Shown: piece by piece, positions 12,456-24,100 of the stretch
Position numbering within the stretch: the stretch's first letter is position 1
Layout: the number at the start of each line of letters is the position of its first letter
Assembly: GCA_002633005.1 (NCBI GenBank)
Contig: NMRA01000431.1
Location: forward strand, 338,956-391,971
Source: Phoronis australis
Taxonomy: Eukaryota; Phoronida; Phoronidae
Direction of reading: 5' to 3'
Length of the DNA: 53,016 nt
Notes under the pieces: model-generated
The model's input: the letters and a program-made list of their open reading frames with translations, nothing else
What the model was told of the DNA's origin: nothing
Databases searched by the model: none
Position numbers and translations under genes: made by a program

Positions 12456-14256
12456 AATTAAAAAATTTGGCTAATTCTGAAAATTGGGAGACCTTTTCAG
12501 ACATCAAATGCTTATATAAATATCTAGCAACACAAAAATGAAGTTGCCCCCTACTTGATCAAGGGATGAACATGCCGGAACTATCACTAACGGCCTAGAA
12601 CGAGAAACCCTTTAGGTATAGCACTGAACAGCGGCCACGGGGCATTTTGTAGTCCCTAGAATTTATGTAAAAGGTGTGTGTCAGGTTTTGCTACCGTTTT
12701 GTGTAATGCGTTGAAAATAATTTCAAGGAAACTGATTTGCTTGTGCTTTTGAATGAGAAAAGTCAAGTTTTTGAGCCGTGACCTACTTTTGATGCAAAAT
12801 GGAGGCTGCAGTTTGCTTTCAACAGCTGTCGCCTGCTGTCTGAGAAACCGAGTGTGATTTTAGGTGGCTGTCAAAAAATCAAAATTGCCAACTGAAGAAG
12901 GCAACTGGTAAGGGGCGCAGTATGACCACATTTTCAGAATTAGGAATGCTCACAACAAAACTCTCTTTCAGACTCTTGATTAAGACGTGAGGAAAAGATT
13001 CATTTCTACTTAGGTGTTGGTGGGCAGCCAAAACCCTGTAATAACTGTAGGGTGCATCCCCCCCTTATGAAACTATGCCCATAATTCAGCAGTCTAGACT
13101 CTCCAAACAATCACTTCAATGACTACCACTAATTTGCTACTACAAACGACCAGGTAAAGAGTTTACATGCGAAACACTCGCTTTTCAGTCAAATGACTTT
13201 TGTATGGTCTTCCGTGATCTTGCTTTTTCCGTGTGTGTCCTGCGTCCATGTAACGTGCCTCTGGCGGCATGTTTACCTAGCACCTCGACAGTCACTTCAT
13301 GGTTTGTTTCAGAGGTTATTTCCATGAAAAGTCATCGGTATTCAGATTGACACGACGTAGTTGCTTTTCACTCAAGCGTTGATCTCCCTCAGCGACACCT
13401 ACAAATACTAACAGAGTGCTATCCGAACTACTACGAAGACACAGCTACTTGTCAAACATATTATTTCTAACTAATTAATATAGAGCAGGAATTGTTCAAA
13501 AATCGATTAATTTTTACCAGTTTTTAGGAAACAATTGGAAAGGCATTTGGAGAAGACGAATCACTAACAGATGATGATTTTGCCTCGCACCGCACGGGGC
13601 AGTGCTTGACCGCTCACTGGACATTCGTGAGCCTCACAGTCGGTCAAAGATCTACTGTTAGCAGTAATTTTTAAAATAATTTTCATAATTTAAATGTAGT
13701 CGTTTACTGTTGACACCAGTTTTTGTGAAATTGAATTCCAGTTATATTCTGAGAAGTGTATTAGCAGTTATGTTTTCGGTTTTGCTTTTGTGTTGCTTAC
13801 GTTTGGTGTAAACACAAGGGATCATTTTTGTGGTCACGAATGTAGGTATATTGAAATATGTTCTATCTTATTCCAGTCCAACCATCAACAATTACAAAAA
13901 AGCTGATTGACGCCATCAGAGTTATAGAGAATATGTTTGTCAGAAATTGATGGTGGGTTTGTTTAAAAGGTAGCCATGTTTTGAGATTGTGCGTAGGTGG
14001 AGAGAGAAGGATTAAATCATGTAATTAATTTAGTATATAATAACCACTAATTAGACAAGTGAAACCTGTTGTTAGTTAAGTAATCAACTACAAGGAATAG
14101 TAACTACGCTAGCGCCCTCTTTAAAGATTACTTCAATCGATCAACCAAAATAAACAAATGTCTTATCTGCTATCCAAAATGGAGGACTCTCCACTTTTTG
14201 CATGGCTGTCCTGTTAGTGAATTTTCGAACTACACACACTGTATTGCAACAGTGTA

Positions 14257-14382
14257 CTTCTTGGTCACAGTCTCTGGTGACGCAACACTTGCAGGCAGTT
14301 TCTTCTACCCACGATTCTTCTTGCTGGTCACAGTCTCTGGCTAGTGACGCAACACTTCGGGTAGTACCTTACTACCCACGAT
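14257..14382 (+). repeat. Tandem duplication of about 62 bp
   Basis: Two copies of a segment containing GGTCACAGTCTCTGG, GTGACGCAACACTT and CTACCCACGAT, starting at 14257 and 14317, differing by short indels such as CTA. Confidence 0.85.
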
Positions 14383-15550
14383 GCAAATGACAAGCTCTTA
14401 GTTAAGTTCCTGTTCATTAAGCCTTTCCCTTGCCAAGATCCTCCTTAGAATCTTCCACGAGATGGCTCTGTTGTACAATTTCCTCTGTACACTGTAACAA
14501 GTCTTTATGCTTCAACTACTATAACTCATCTGAATATCTTCTTGACTTCAGCCCATATTATGATATTCTACTTATTTTGCGATTGGCTAATAAAAACCAC
14601 ATGATCTTATCGAATATCATTGGCTGTTACAATTTGCTCTCAGAAATTTCTAGAATCCCTAGAGTGCTTTGACCCCAGAACCAAAGTTGTAAACGCCATC
14701 TAAAAATAGATTTTGACGTTAAAGTACATGTCAACAAGTTTGACCCCGTGATTTGAAAATACATATGCTCAAATTTTGGGCAACTTAAAATGGATCTGTT
14801 CTTACTAATTACTTAATCAATATTTATTCTTACAGTGTCGATTGCCATGCGTGTATAATGCATGCACAAATTAGTGCCGGACGTTTCTTCCGAAAGTGTC
14901 TAATAAGTTCAATAAATCACGTCTACACACTAATGCACTTGATCATTTAAGAATGATTTAATTTACACTAGTTCCAATTTTTCTCACATTTTTGCTCAAC
15001 TACTGCATGACAAATCAAACACTACTGTATAGGTATAATGGCACTATTCATATCTCTCGAAATTTATCAATAATGACAGTAACATCTCTAGAGTTGCCAT
15101 TTCCTGGTATCGAATTTGGTACCCAATCTTCCATCTGTCTATGCATTGGCTTTGTCTAAGTTTTCAATTTGCGGTTGCATCTAGTTTTTTGTAGCTATTT
15201 AAACCGTAAACATGCTAATTTATAGCCTTAAATTTGAATAAATAGCCCCGCCCAGCAATTGAAGTATATGTATGATATAGCAAAAACCTTCGGTTGCGAA
15301 AATGAATCCTGAAATACTCAATGCGAACGTTTTTCCTAAAAGCCATGGTAACCGTACAATACTATTTGCAGGAAAATTAAGTGCAAATTGGGGTACCGCT
15401 AAACACAGGGTAAATTGTTAGGCGAAAAAGCTCGGAACATGTGTGAAGAAAGAAACTGTGGAGACGACTCAAGACGTAAATGCTTTGCTTAACCTGTAAG
15501 CTCACAGCAATGATTTAACCCATTGTTTCGTGCTGAGCAGAAAGACAAAT

Positions 15551-15763
15551 TACAAAATACAAGTGATTTCACTTTGTTGAGACCACAAAATACAAGGGAT
15601 TTCATTTTGTTGAGTCTACAAAGTACAAGTGATTTCACTTAATTGAGACTACAAAATACAATTGATTTCACTTTGTTGAGACTACAAAATCCAAGTGACT
15701 TCGCTTTGTTGAGACTAAATATACAAGTTATTTCACTTTTGTGAGACTAGAAAATACAAGTGC
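15551..15763 (+). repeat. 33-bp tandem repeat, about 6.5 copies
   Basis: Unit approximates TACAAAATACAAGTGATTTC followed by ACTTTGTTGAGAC, with scattered substitutions between copies. No coding frame runs through it. Confidence 0.95.
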
Positions 15764-15876
15764 TGTAACATCGTGTTCCTTGATAAAACAAAAACAAGAA
15801 AATGGATAAGGTTTTAATGTATTTTCGTTTGCCTTGTTGTCAAGTCATTAAAATCAAATAATGGTAAGGTTCGTGT

Positions 15877-15968
15877 CCTTACCTTTACACGCTACTAGTC
15901 CTTATCATTACACGGTACTAGTCCTTATCATTACACGGTACTAGTCCTTATCATTACACGCTACTAGT
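15877..15968 (+). repeat. 23-bp tandem repeat, four copies
   Basis: Unit CCTTATCATTACACGGTACTAGT with the first copy degenerate and the two middle copies identical. It is 114 bp after the 33-bp array and unrelated to it. Confidence 0.93.
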
Positions 15969-16399
15969 TCACTCGTGTTCTGCAATCTCGTTTTTTACTC
16001 GGAAAAAATACGGAGTCAGATCACTCGTGAATCTAACTAAGTGTCGTTACAATACCTTGTTTATGCCCTTCCGCAACACAAACACGGTGCCAAAGCAGCT
16101 GCACCTTGTAATCGTGCCTTCTGACCAAAATCGATAGTAATGTTTTCTGTTCTTAAATTCGCCTAAGACGCGTAACTTGAGGACTCTCCCTCGAGGAGGC
16201 TTGGTGGGGATATAACGCTAACTCGGGTGGGTAGGCCATTGAATCTCTCGGCTAGGTATTTTGGGCGCCGCTTTGCGGTATATCGGTTGTATCGTCTAGC
16301 GGGGGAGGGTAAACGAAAGAGCACACAGTTCAACTACATGTAGAATGACTCCAAACAAGATCAGTAAATTTCCGTTGTATTATACTTGTAATACAGGGC

Positions 16400-16443
16400 T
16401 CATCAACCTTGTTAGTATTTTTAAATACTAACAAGGTTGATGA
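16400..16443. repeat. Perfect 21-bp inverted repeat with a 2-bp spacer
   Basis: TCATCAACCTTGTTAGTATT + T, spacer TT, then the exact reverse complement at 16423-16443. No mismatch in either arm. Confidence 0.97.
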
Positions 16444-18254
16444 AGCGCCGTCTTTCGGAGACTTTACCAGCGAGACGACGGTCAAGGTGGCACTCAACAG
16501 TTTTTGCTGGCTTTGAGCTTAAAAAAGCAGGTGCAGGCAGCTCCACAATTCTGTTCTACGTGGAATACGAAATTTGAAAATATGAGTAGGATTCTGGGCC
16601 AAAACCCAATAAAACTGAAAAATTCTTAGCTGCACTGGATGTGACATAAAAACGTACCCAGCGCCATTATACTTGTCGTTTCCACCAACGCGACAGTTAT
16701 CAGTACAATCTTGTGCCATATCCGTGGTACTCTGATGTTACGTTGGAAAATGAAGAGAGGCACATCGTGCTTAAATACTGAGTTGTCACAACCCCAACAA
16801 ACGTCATTTTTTATTGTACCATAAACCACGAGAAAACGAAAAGCAATATATGACGACTTTTCACACTAAACACAACAGAGGATGTCTAAGGCTGTCCCGA
16901 TTCTATGTAGCATGTATTGACCAATGAATGCTCGTATCTCGAGATCAGCTAATTAACATATCATCAGATAGTGTTTGCGGATATTCTACTGCTGGGTATA
17001 TTATCATTATCGTTATCGTTATCGTTATTATTTTTGGTGTTTTTGACATGAAATTGGTGATTTTAAGCATTTTAAAAACCCGAAGTTTCGGGGAATTCTG
17101 TCTAATAATGATGAAATTCAAGAAAATATTTATCATTAAAAATAATCAAAATACATGAGGAGCAAATCTGGAGACGATCAGGGGTGAAAGTAATAGTGAC
17201 GGGGGACTTGGAAAATAGGAACTAGCGAGGGCGAAAACGATAGCTGGAGGCCTAGGGCCGGCGATGCTTGACCAATTCGAATGTCGGTAGCCCCTATAAT
17301 GTTTACCTTCTTACAAGCCTGGTTAGCCTTAATTTTTCTTTCATTTTACCACGCATTACACCATGGTGTGGATTGCTTTCTACTGCTTTATGTACAGCCC
17401 CACAGTTCTTCTACCGTTTGTTCTTAATCTTTTACTGATTTTTACCATTAATGCAAAAATACACAGGGTGCACCGCACAGTTCTCACTGGGTGTTGCCAG
17501 ACAATGCCCACGTCACTGCACTTACTGCTTTTACCCCACTCTCTCGAAAACGCTATGAACAAAATGAAAAATTGTGAGTTGTTTCACCTCAAAACCGCTA
17601 CACATAACCACATAAACTGCATTATATCTCGTATTCTTGGGTCTTCTACTTCCACCGAAATAGGACGCGACTGAGGCTCCGAAAATGATGACAAACGCAT
17701 AATTGGCATTTCTAAGCCCCAAACCACCACTTACCTACCTACGCTAGGCATACGCCAACATTTGATTCTGAAAGTAAGTTTCCTGTGGATTCCAAAAACG
17801 TGGCCCATTGAGGGCTATCGGAAATTTGAAGCAAACCAAATTCACCGAACCTGCATGCTTGTAATACCTACCTCAAAACTGCCGCCAAACCTGGCCTACA
17901 TCAAATAATTTCTAGTTAATGCAAATTGACCGCGGCTACAGTCTAACAATGCTACAATGCATTTCTTTGAACGAAGAAGTCGAGTTACTTTTTCAAATCT
18001 GCACCACCACACCTATCGTAACTTTCATTTCTGCTATTTAATACTGTTTGGGTTGTTATGGCTAAACATACTTCATCATGCGACCAACAGTAGAACTGGT
18101 GGAAGTTTTTCAACATTTTTCGGAGAGAATACACCAATCGTTGTAAACTGTTGGTTGATACATGTTTGTGTAAACAACAATGCTTTTCCTGTACACAAGA
18201 CTTTACATACCATCCCGGCCAACCCACGATAGAGAACGAGACCTTGCACAAAAA
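16444..18254. other. No gene seen apart from a microsatellite
   Basis: Several short frames overlap on both strands between 17363 and 18335 but none has a domain or matching splice sites. Confidence 0.5.
17001..17034 (+). repeat. TTATCG/TTATCA microsatellite
   Basis: TTATCATTATCGTTATCGTT and onward, about five hexamer copies in the intergenic left flank. Confidence 0.85.
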
Positions 18255-18947
18255 ATGGCAGACGACAGTGACGTACCCGATGAATTTAAGTGTCATTTTC
18301 TGCTTAAATTGAGGCCACATTGGTACGCGACACACAGAAGAGCGTCAGAGTGTAACCTTTGTTGTGGATCTGAAAGAATACTTGACTTTTGCTTATTTTA
18401 TAAAAATAATGAGCTCAAAAAACAATAGTAAAATGCCTTGCCACCTCGTAAAATCGACAATTTTTACTTGTTATTAGCAATTCCAGGGTTCTTAAGAAGA
18501 GACGTGTGACGTTTAAAGTTTACTCGCCCCTGGTGACACCTTTGTTAGTTATGATTTGTGAAACAATTTGAGATATTTACCAAGTCACAAAGGAGTGTCT
18601 GTGTATGTTGTGGAGCCTCGTTCAGGAACTAAGAAATCGACCTAGTATGACCACATGGCAATAAAACACAGTGACACTACAACAAGCAAGACCTTTACCA
18701 GCCCTGTGATTGACGCGTTGCATGCGTCTAGAGTTTTTACCAATATAATAAAACACAGCACGAAGCATCGTGCTCAGGAACCAAGTCGATTCAGTGTCCT
18801 ATCTGTGATCAACGTTTCACGGAAAGAGTGAGCCTGGCGAGACACTGCGTCACAGCACGAGTACACTCCTTTTTGTGGTGATGTGGCAGGTCATGTAAAC
18901 AGTATGCCTCCTTCTACAGGCATAGCAAGCAGAAACGCCATGAATGA
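18255..18947 (+). pseudogene. Remnant of a C2H2 zinc-finger coding sequence
   Basis: A good start context AAAAATGG opens MADDSDVPDEFKC and includes ECNLCCG. Further on three finger-like blocks appear on the plus strand: CVCCGASF (18600) with YDHMAIKH after a frame stop, CPICDQRFTERVSLARH (18795; Cys-Cys then 12 residues to His) and CGRSCKQYASFYRHSKQKRH (12 residues to the first His, then H-x5-H), ending RHE-stop at 18947. Stops and shifts separate the blocks. It could be a pseudogene, a transposon-borne zinc-finger gene or exons of a gene I cannot join. It points tail-to-tail at CRHBP. Confidence 0.5.
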
Positions 18948-19738
18948 AATCATTAAGTCCAGTGGTGAAAGTTGTTAAGTTTCTATAGTTTATTCAGATT
19001 TCCAGAGTTTATGGTTGGTAGTTGTCTGATGTGATAGTATTTTGACGTTTTGTTTTGAACCTTTTTTCCTCAAGTTTCTTTCTATATTTGTGTTATTTCA
19101 ATAGGATCTTTAACAGAACCAGTATATTTTTGTAGTGTTTAGGTAGATTTAAATGGCCATACTAAGTGTCATCGGGCAATATTAAATACAATTGTTCAGG
19201 CCAATTAGCATTTTAAAAGAAAATATTTGTCTATGATTATTATAGAAGTTGCTTTCATATTGTTGTTGGTTTCCTGTGAGAGACTGTTATACTATCAATC
19301 ACTTTTAAATATATTGTCTATGATTCAGTGATGATATAGTCTAATAAATCCCAAAAGTAATTCGTTGGAAATGTTCAATGGATTTGTAATGTTGATTTCC
19401 CTAGAATCCACGAGTCTAAGAGATGACTCATTTAAATTCTACAGTCAGTTTGGCAAAGGACTACGTAGTGTATAGACCTATTTACTAGTATTTCCATATT
19501 ATATGCAGTTATCATCTCTTCAACAAGCAATATATATGTTATACCAATTTACTGCGTTACCACCTACACAATAATTGGCTAAAGCAATATTTTTATATAC
19601 TTTTGTCAGACCCATTTTTGAGGTATGTGTGACCAAAACAGTTTGAAGAACTGCGTATCGTTTTCTGTTACTAAGACATCTGATATTACTGATATGTTAG
19701 ATATCCACGCATTGATTGGGTTAAGATGTAAAGCACAT

Positions 19739-19822
19739 GGGCCCGGTTGGATAAAACTTGTTATCCGCCGTATAAGGTTTTATCCGGTGTATAGTTATAC
19801 GGACTTTTATGTGACCGGGCCC
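19739..19822. mobile_element. 84-bp MITE with GGGCCCGG termini
   Basis: Left end GGGCCCGGTTGGATAAAACT; right end, reversed, GGGCCCGGTCACATAAAAGT. The short interior has GTTATCC, TATAAGG and TATAC words. It shares its first nine bases with the larger MITE at 25279-25681, so the two may use the same transposase. Confidence 0.7.
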
Positions 19823-20185
19823 AGATCATTCCGTTCTTGTTTTAAACTTGCAAATATCATCGCCTGATATACGTTTACCTAGTATCGACACACTTTTAGA
19901 TTCCAATACTCTTTCAAAAAAACGACACCTCCAATACATATGATTTTTTGCTCCTAGTTACGTTCTCTGGTTTACCACAAACTTGAGGGTTTTCAAAGAT
20001 AGCGCCGCATGTGGCTTTAAGTTCAATATACCAGGATTTCGTTTGCAATTTGGACCAGTAGTCGTGTAAGTTATCAAATATAATATTTTTGTTTACTTCT
20101 CCATTTCTGAATGCCATATTCATGATTCTCAGAGTCGTCATGAAAAATGAAACTAGTTATATATGAAAAGGAGTTGCTGAAAGTT

Positions 20186-20191
20186 TTTATT
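20186..20191 (-). terminator. Candidate CRHBP polyadenylation signal
   Basis: The first AATAAA on the minus strand below the stop codon that I found, implying a 3' UTR of about 840 nt. A variant AGTAAA at 20609-20614 would give about 410 nt. Neither can be preferred from sequence alone. Confidence 0.3.
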
Positions 20192-21022
20192 AGTTAATTC
20201 ACTTAATGATATTTACATCCAAAACCCTACGTCCATGAATGTCCAATGCTCAAATAAAATCCTCACATTCTGCCAGTCTAGGAACACGACATAATACCGA
20301 AAAACAATGCTTTTCCATCCAAATATTCTTTGTTACAGAAGGAGCGTCACATATGACTGTTTTAAGAACTACTTACGAAGGATTGCGTTCTAATAAACGG
20401 AAGTAGAACCAAGACCCAAGTAGACATGATGACGTAATGAGAGGTTCAGTAGTTGTTGGAATAATCACAAGATAGCGATCTTATAATAATTAACGGAACG
20501 CCAATTATAGGCGGCCGATTGACATGTTTCATAATCATCAATTTAAGCTACTTAATAACAGAGTGAAACATAATGAAACAGTACATAAAGATACCACGTT
20601 ATGAGCACTTTACTGGCAGTTAGCTTCAAAGATACAGATGATAATAAAAAATCCTTCTATAGATTTGGGTAGTTTGAAAAAGTAATCTTTGTAGACTTTC
20701 CAACTCCCAAAATGAGCCCTTTAAAAAAATGTCGGAAAAGACCCGTACCATACGGAATTTTGTCAGAAACGAACACTTCCGTGGGAAAATTGGTCTTGAA
20801 AGAGTCACCTTTCTGAGCGGCACGGCATACATCCTATTGGAGTAACCCTCGAAGGCATCTCCTACATTCACTCACTATATATGGACTGTATACCTCAAGT
20901 CATAATCGTTATTCGTCTAGTATGCGCATCGGAGATCATGACAGTTCTATTGGACAAGCACGTCGGGAGGAAATAAGATCAATTTTCCCAAATTATTTGA
21001 ACGGCAAACATTTCTAGTTAAG

Positions 21023-21159
21023 CTACTTTAGTTTTAAACACTCAGTCAGCTGAACGTCTGTTGTCTTTGCGAAGTCCACTGTGATACTATTGTAGTATAT
21101 CCCAGACGACACCATTCTTACAACGGAGTTTTGGCAACCGAGGGTGAAATTTCCAGGAA
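21023..21159 (-). CDS. CRHBP: CRHBP exon 7: C-terminus and stop
   Basis: 137 nt encoding the end of codon 292 to residue 336, then TAG at 21023-21025. LGCQNSVVRMVSSG matches vertebrate VGCDNTVVRMVSSG, and SITVDFA corresponds to the following beta strand. C300 and C332 make the last loop (32 residues, about 41 in vertebrates). The protein ends CLKLK, four residues after the last Cys, as in vertebrates (CLSGL). A sequon N295-F-T is present. Acceptor TATTTTGTAG is good. The exon was too short to appear as an obvious ORF and was found by searching for the VVRMVSSG motif. Confidence 0.94.
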
Positions 21160-24100
21160 CTACAAAATAAAGGGTATACAACTACGTTATCACAGAAAGG
21201 TTTGAAACAACTACACACATCCACTGGCGATTCATAACTGCCGTTTTTGCATTTAATCTGAATCTGGCAATAAAATTTACCGTTTTAAGGAAGGCCAACG
21301 ATTTTGTAAAAGTCCGATTTCCCGATTAACACGGTTCCAGAGAAACAATTCATCCTTATTTGATAGTGGACTTTTCCTATTGGCGCTCTCTAGAGTAATG
21401 AGAGCGCGAAAGCCACCTCCGCTTCTTCCCGACTCAGATTCGGTGGACAGAAATGTAATTACTACTCAGTGGTCCATTCATGCTCAAACGGATGAATGGA
21501 TCCCACTCTCAGACCTTCTCATTGTTTAATTAGGTTAGTACACAATTAGTACACAATTTATTTAGCTTTTTGACATCGGCTAAGATGGAAAATTCCCCGC
21601 TTCATCAGCTGCAGCCATTGGCTTAGGCAGGGATTTTCCTTCGCAGTGGAAAATGTATGGAACATAATGTCCTTGTTCATTCACTGATATTCCTAGAGAT
21701 TTGCCTTTTTGTAAACATTTTCCGGCATAACGATACTAGGAAATGTGTTAAAACACTGTTTATACCAGTAGGTTGAAACCTCCCGTCCGCACTGCATGGG
21801 ATCTGCAAGTGGCGCTGATTGTCAGTCAATCAAAGACCTGATCGCCAGCTGGCGTGATACTGAACTTCAATATGGCGCGACTAGCTCTTAGCTGTTCCCT
21901 TCACTAAGTGCTATGCATGCAGCAACATTGAAGCGACTCAGCTGGTCCAATCATGCGTTTTAATTCTGAATGTCGATTCGTAATTCGCTTCCATTGAGCA
22001 AACATAATGACCGACTAGCTACTAAACACAGCTCGTATCATAGCGATCGCTTAAGGAAAGTGAATGTAGAAACAAAATACAGCAAAGTAGTTATTGGACC
22101 GACACTGTATTGCTGCACATAACGAGCAAGAGGATTAATATGATGCATGTTTCGTAAGTTAGTTATGTCTACGCGCATTATGATATTGTAGTCAATTTCA
22201 CCGTATACCACAACACCCACGAATGTATGTCGTTAGTGGTCAACCCTAATTTGGGAAAGAAAATATCTCCGCGTAAGCCCAAAAACGGCATGCCGACGGC
22301 GTTTTTTGGTTGAATCCGTAGGGTCGGAGTCCCTAAATCCACCTATGAATCAATTGGTGTTTGCCGACAGGTGCTCTGACGTGACTTTTCGAGCGCACGC
22401 GATTTTTTTTACTGAAAAAAGAGCGCGATTTTCAATCGACTCAATATGGGGAGAGGGGAGGAGGCGAGAGGGGAGGATTGGAGAGGGGGTAAAGGAATAT
22501 TCAGTATTTGTGAACACGGTCTGGTCAAAATATTTTACATTTCATTCTAAAGCGGTGCCGTAACTCGACGCAATATTGTGTGAAATTGTCAAAGTTTGAT
22601 AAAGCATGTGTCTTGGGATTACTTTTGCGAAGGACGTGAAACACATTCAGAACCGATTAAACAAAATAGGTGATTGACATAAATGACACGTATGACGCAC
22701 TTCTCGTATAATTACAGGAAATACGAGAGATTACGTTGGGTAAGTCAATTACTAGAAAAAAGTCATTATTAATAAAAGTTTAGACATGTTTTTGTAAGAA
22801 AAATTCAGTAACGAGAGCTCAAAAATTTTGATATGACGATCCAGTCTGTGTAGGGCACGTCGAGTCAAACGCTCCATCTCAATAACTAATATTAATCGCT
22901 GTCTTCTGACACGCAAAAATAACACAATAAATATTAACATAAAACCCAGAGCATAAAACTCGACTTCCATCTTTTTACCAGTGCCCAATATGTCTGTCTT
23001 CCGTTGTTTACGGATGCAGGAGAGCGATAGTTTTAAATTAAATCTCTAGGTTAAGATGGAAACTGCGGAATGTGACAAGAGTCGTATTAACTCAGGCCAA
23101 TTGCGGAAATGTTTCAGGAATGAATTTCCGCATGTTGTCCCCAAAGCTTTTGCTCGTGTGAACACAGTTTATGAGTTTCATTTTATGAGGACAAAATGCC
23201 TAATTCGTTTTTAGCCAAATGGAGATTTAAACGTGGCTATTCCAGAACCGCATAGATTAATGTTATTTTCCAGTGGTTTTAAAGTTTTCTATTTTTGTTT
23301 CTATACACTCATTAGATTGATTAGATTGTACTTACTTGGTAATGCAGTAATTCCACAAATCGGTGGCAGGACTTGACGCATCAATGAAGTGCTAAGACCA
23401 GTTCCGTCTAGGAGTTGAACGAAGTCCCCGCCTGCACACTGCAATGGAAAGGTGTAACGTTTGTATTCACGAAAACGGAGAAAAATATCACCCAAGATGA
23501 AACCCGGTTGCCCATGGGTACGACAGATCCAAAAATGGGAAGGACAAGAAGACGAGAAGTGAGAAGGACGAACCTTCAGATGAATAATTTTCCAATTAGC
23601 TATCTTAGATTGCATTATTGAGTTACACAGTTTTATCACTTGTCAAGCGTTAAATTTCACCCACTTCGTCGTTACAAACACCCGCCACGCGAAAAGTCAG
23701 ATACTCGAATTGCGTTTAAAATAAGTTCAGCTCCTGAAAATGTATGTTTCCCTCATTCGACACACAAATCTTGCAAGCAGTAACGAAAGGTCCTTGAATA
23801 TCCATGACACCAGCAATGAAACTATTATCGAAATTACTCGACTCTTGGCTATTTAGCGAATCCAAAATGCCAGAACGCTAATGACCGAACGTTCTCAAAG
23901 CGGCAGTAATGATACATAAAAGATGACAATTAAAGCTACTTACTTCAGTTTTCACTCCACTATCGGTCGTGCTGACGTCAGCATTTTTGACCGACTGTCC
24001 GACGTCAATGGTCAACACTTTGGCGCTAACTGGATAGATTACGGCAACGCTGCAATTGATCTTACGTCCGAAGTTACGTAACGTATACACTCCCGATGGA

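Larger units (their letters stand above)
7191..14256. other. Mostly featureless intergenic DNA
   Basis: Apart from the inverted repeats at 8.1-8.7 kb and the unrecognised frame at 12.1-12.5 kb, I see no gene. A minus-strand stretch around 9024-9200 reads protein-like in broken frames (VLRISSKVYLHGHAWIGDVL) and may be an old element, but no family is recognised. Confidence 0.5.

Noticed and set aside
19914-20141. 75-codon minus-strand frame as a coding exon
   Set aside because: Reads fairly protein-like (CGAIFENPQVCGKPENV) but has no domain, is downstream of the CRHBP stop and may be 3' UTR or chance.
23439-23639. Extending CRHBP exon 6 upstream along its open frame
   Set aside because: A strong CCTTTCCATTGCAG acceptor at 23439-23452 and phase fit with exon 5 set the boundary; homology also starts there.
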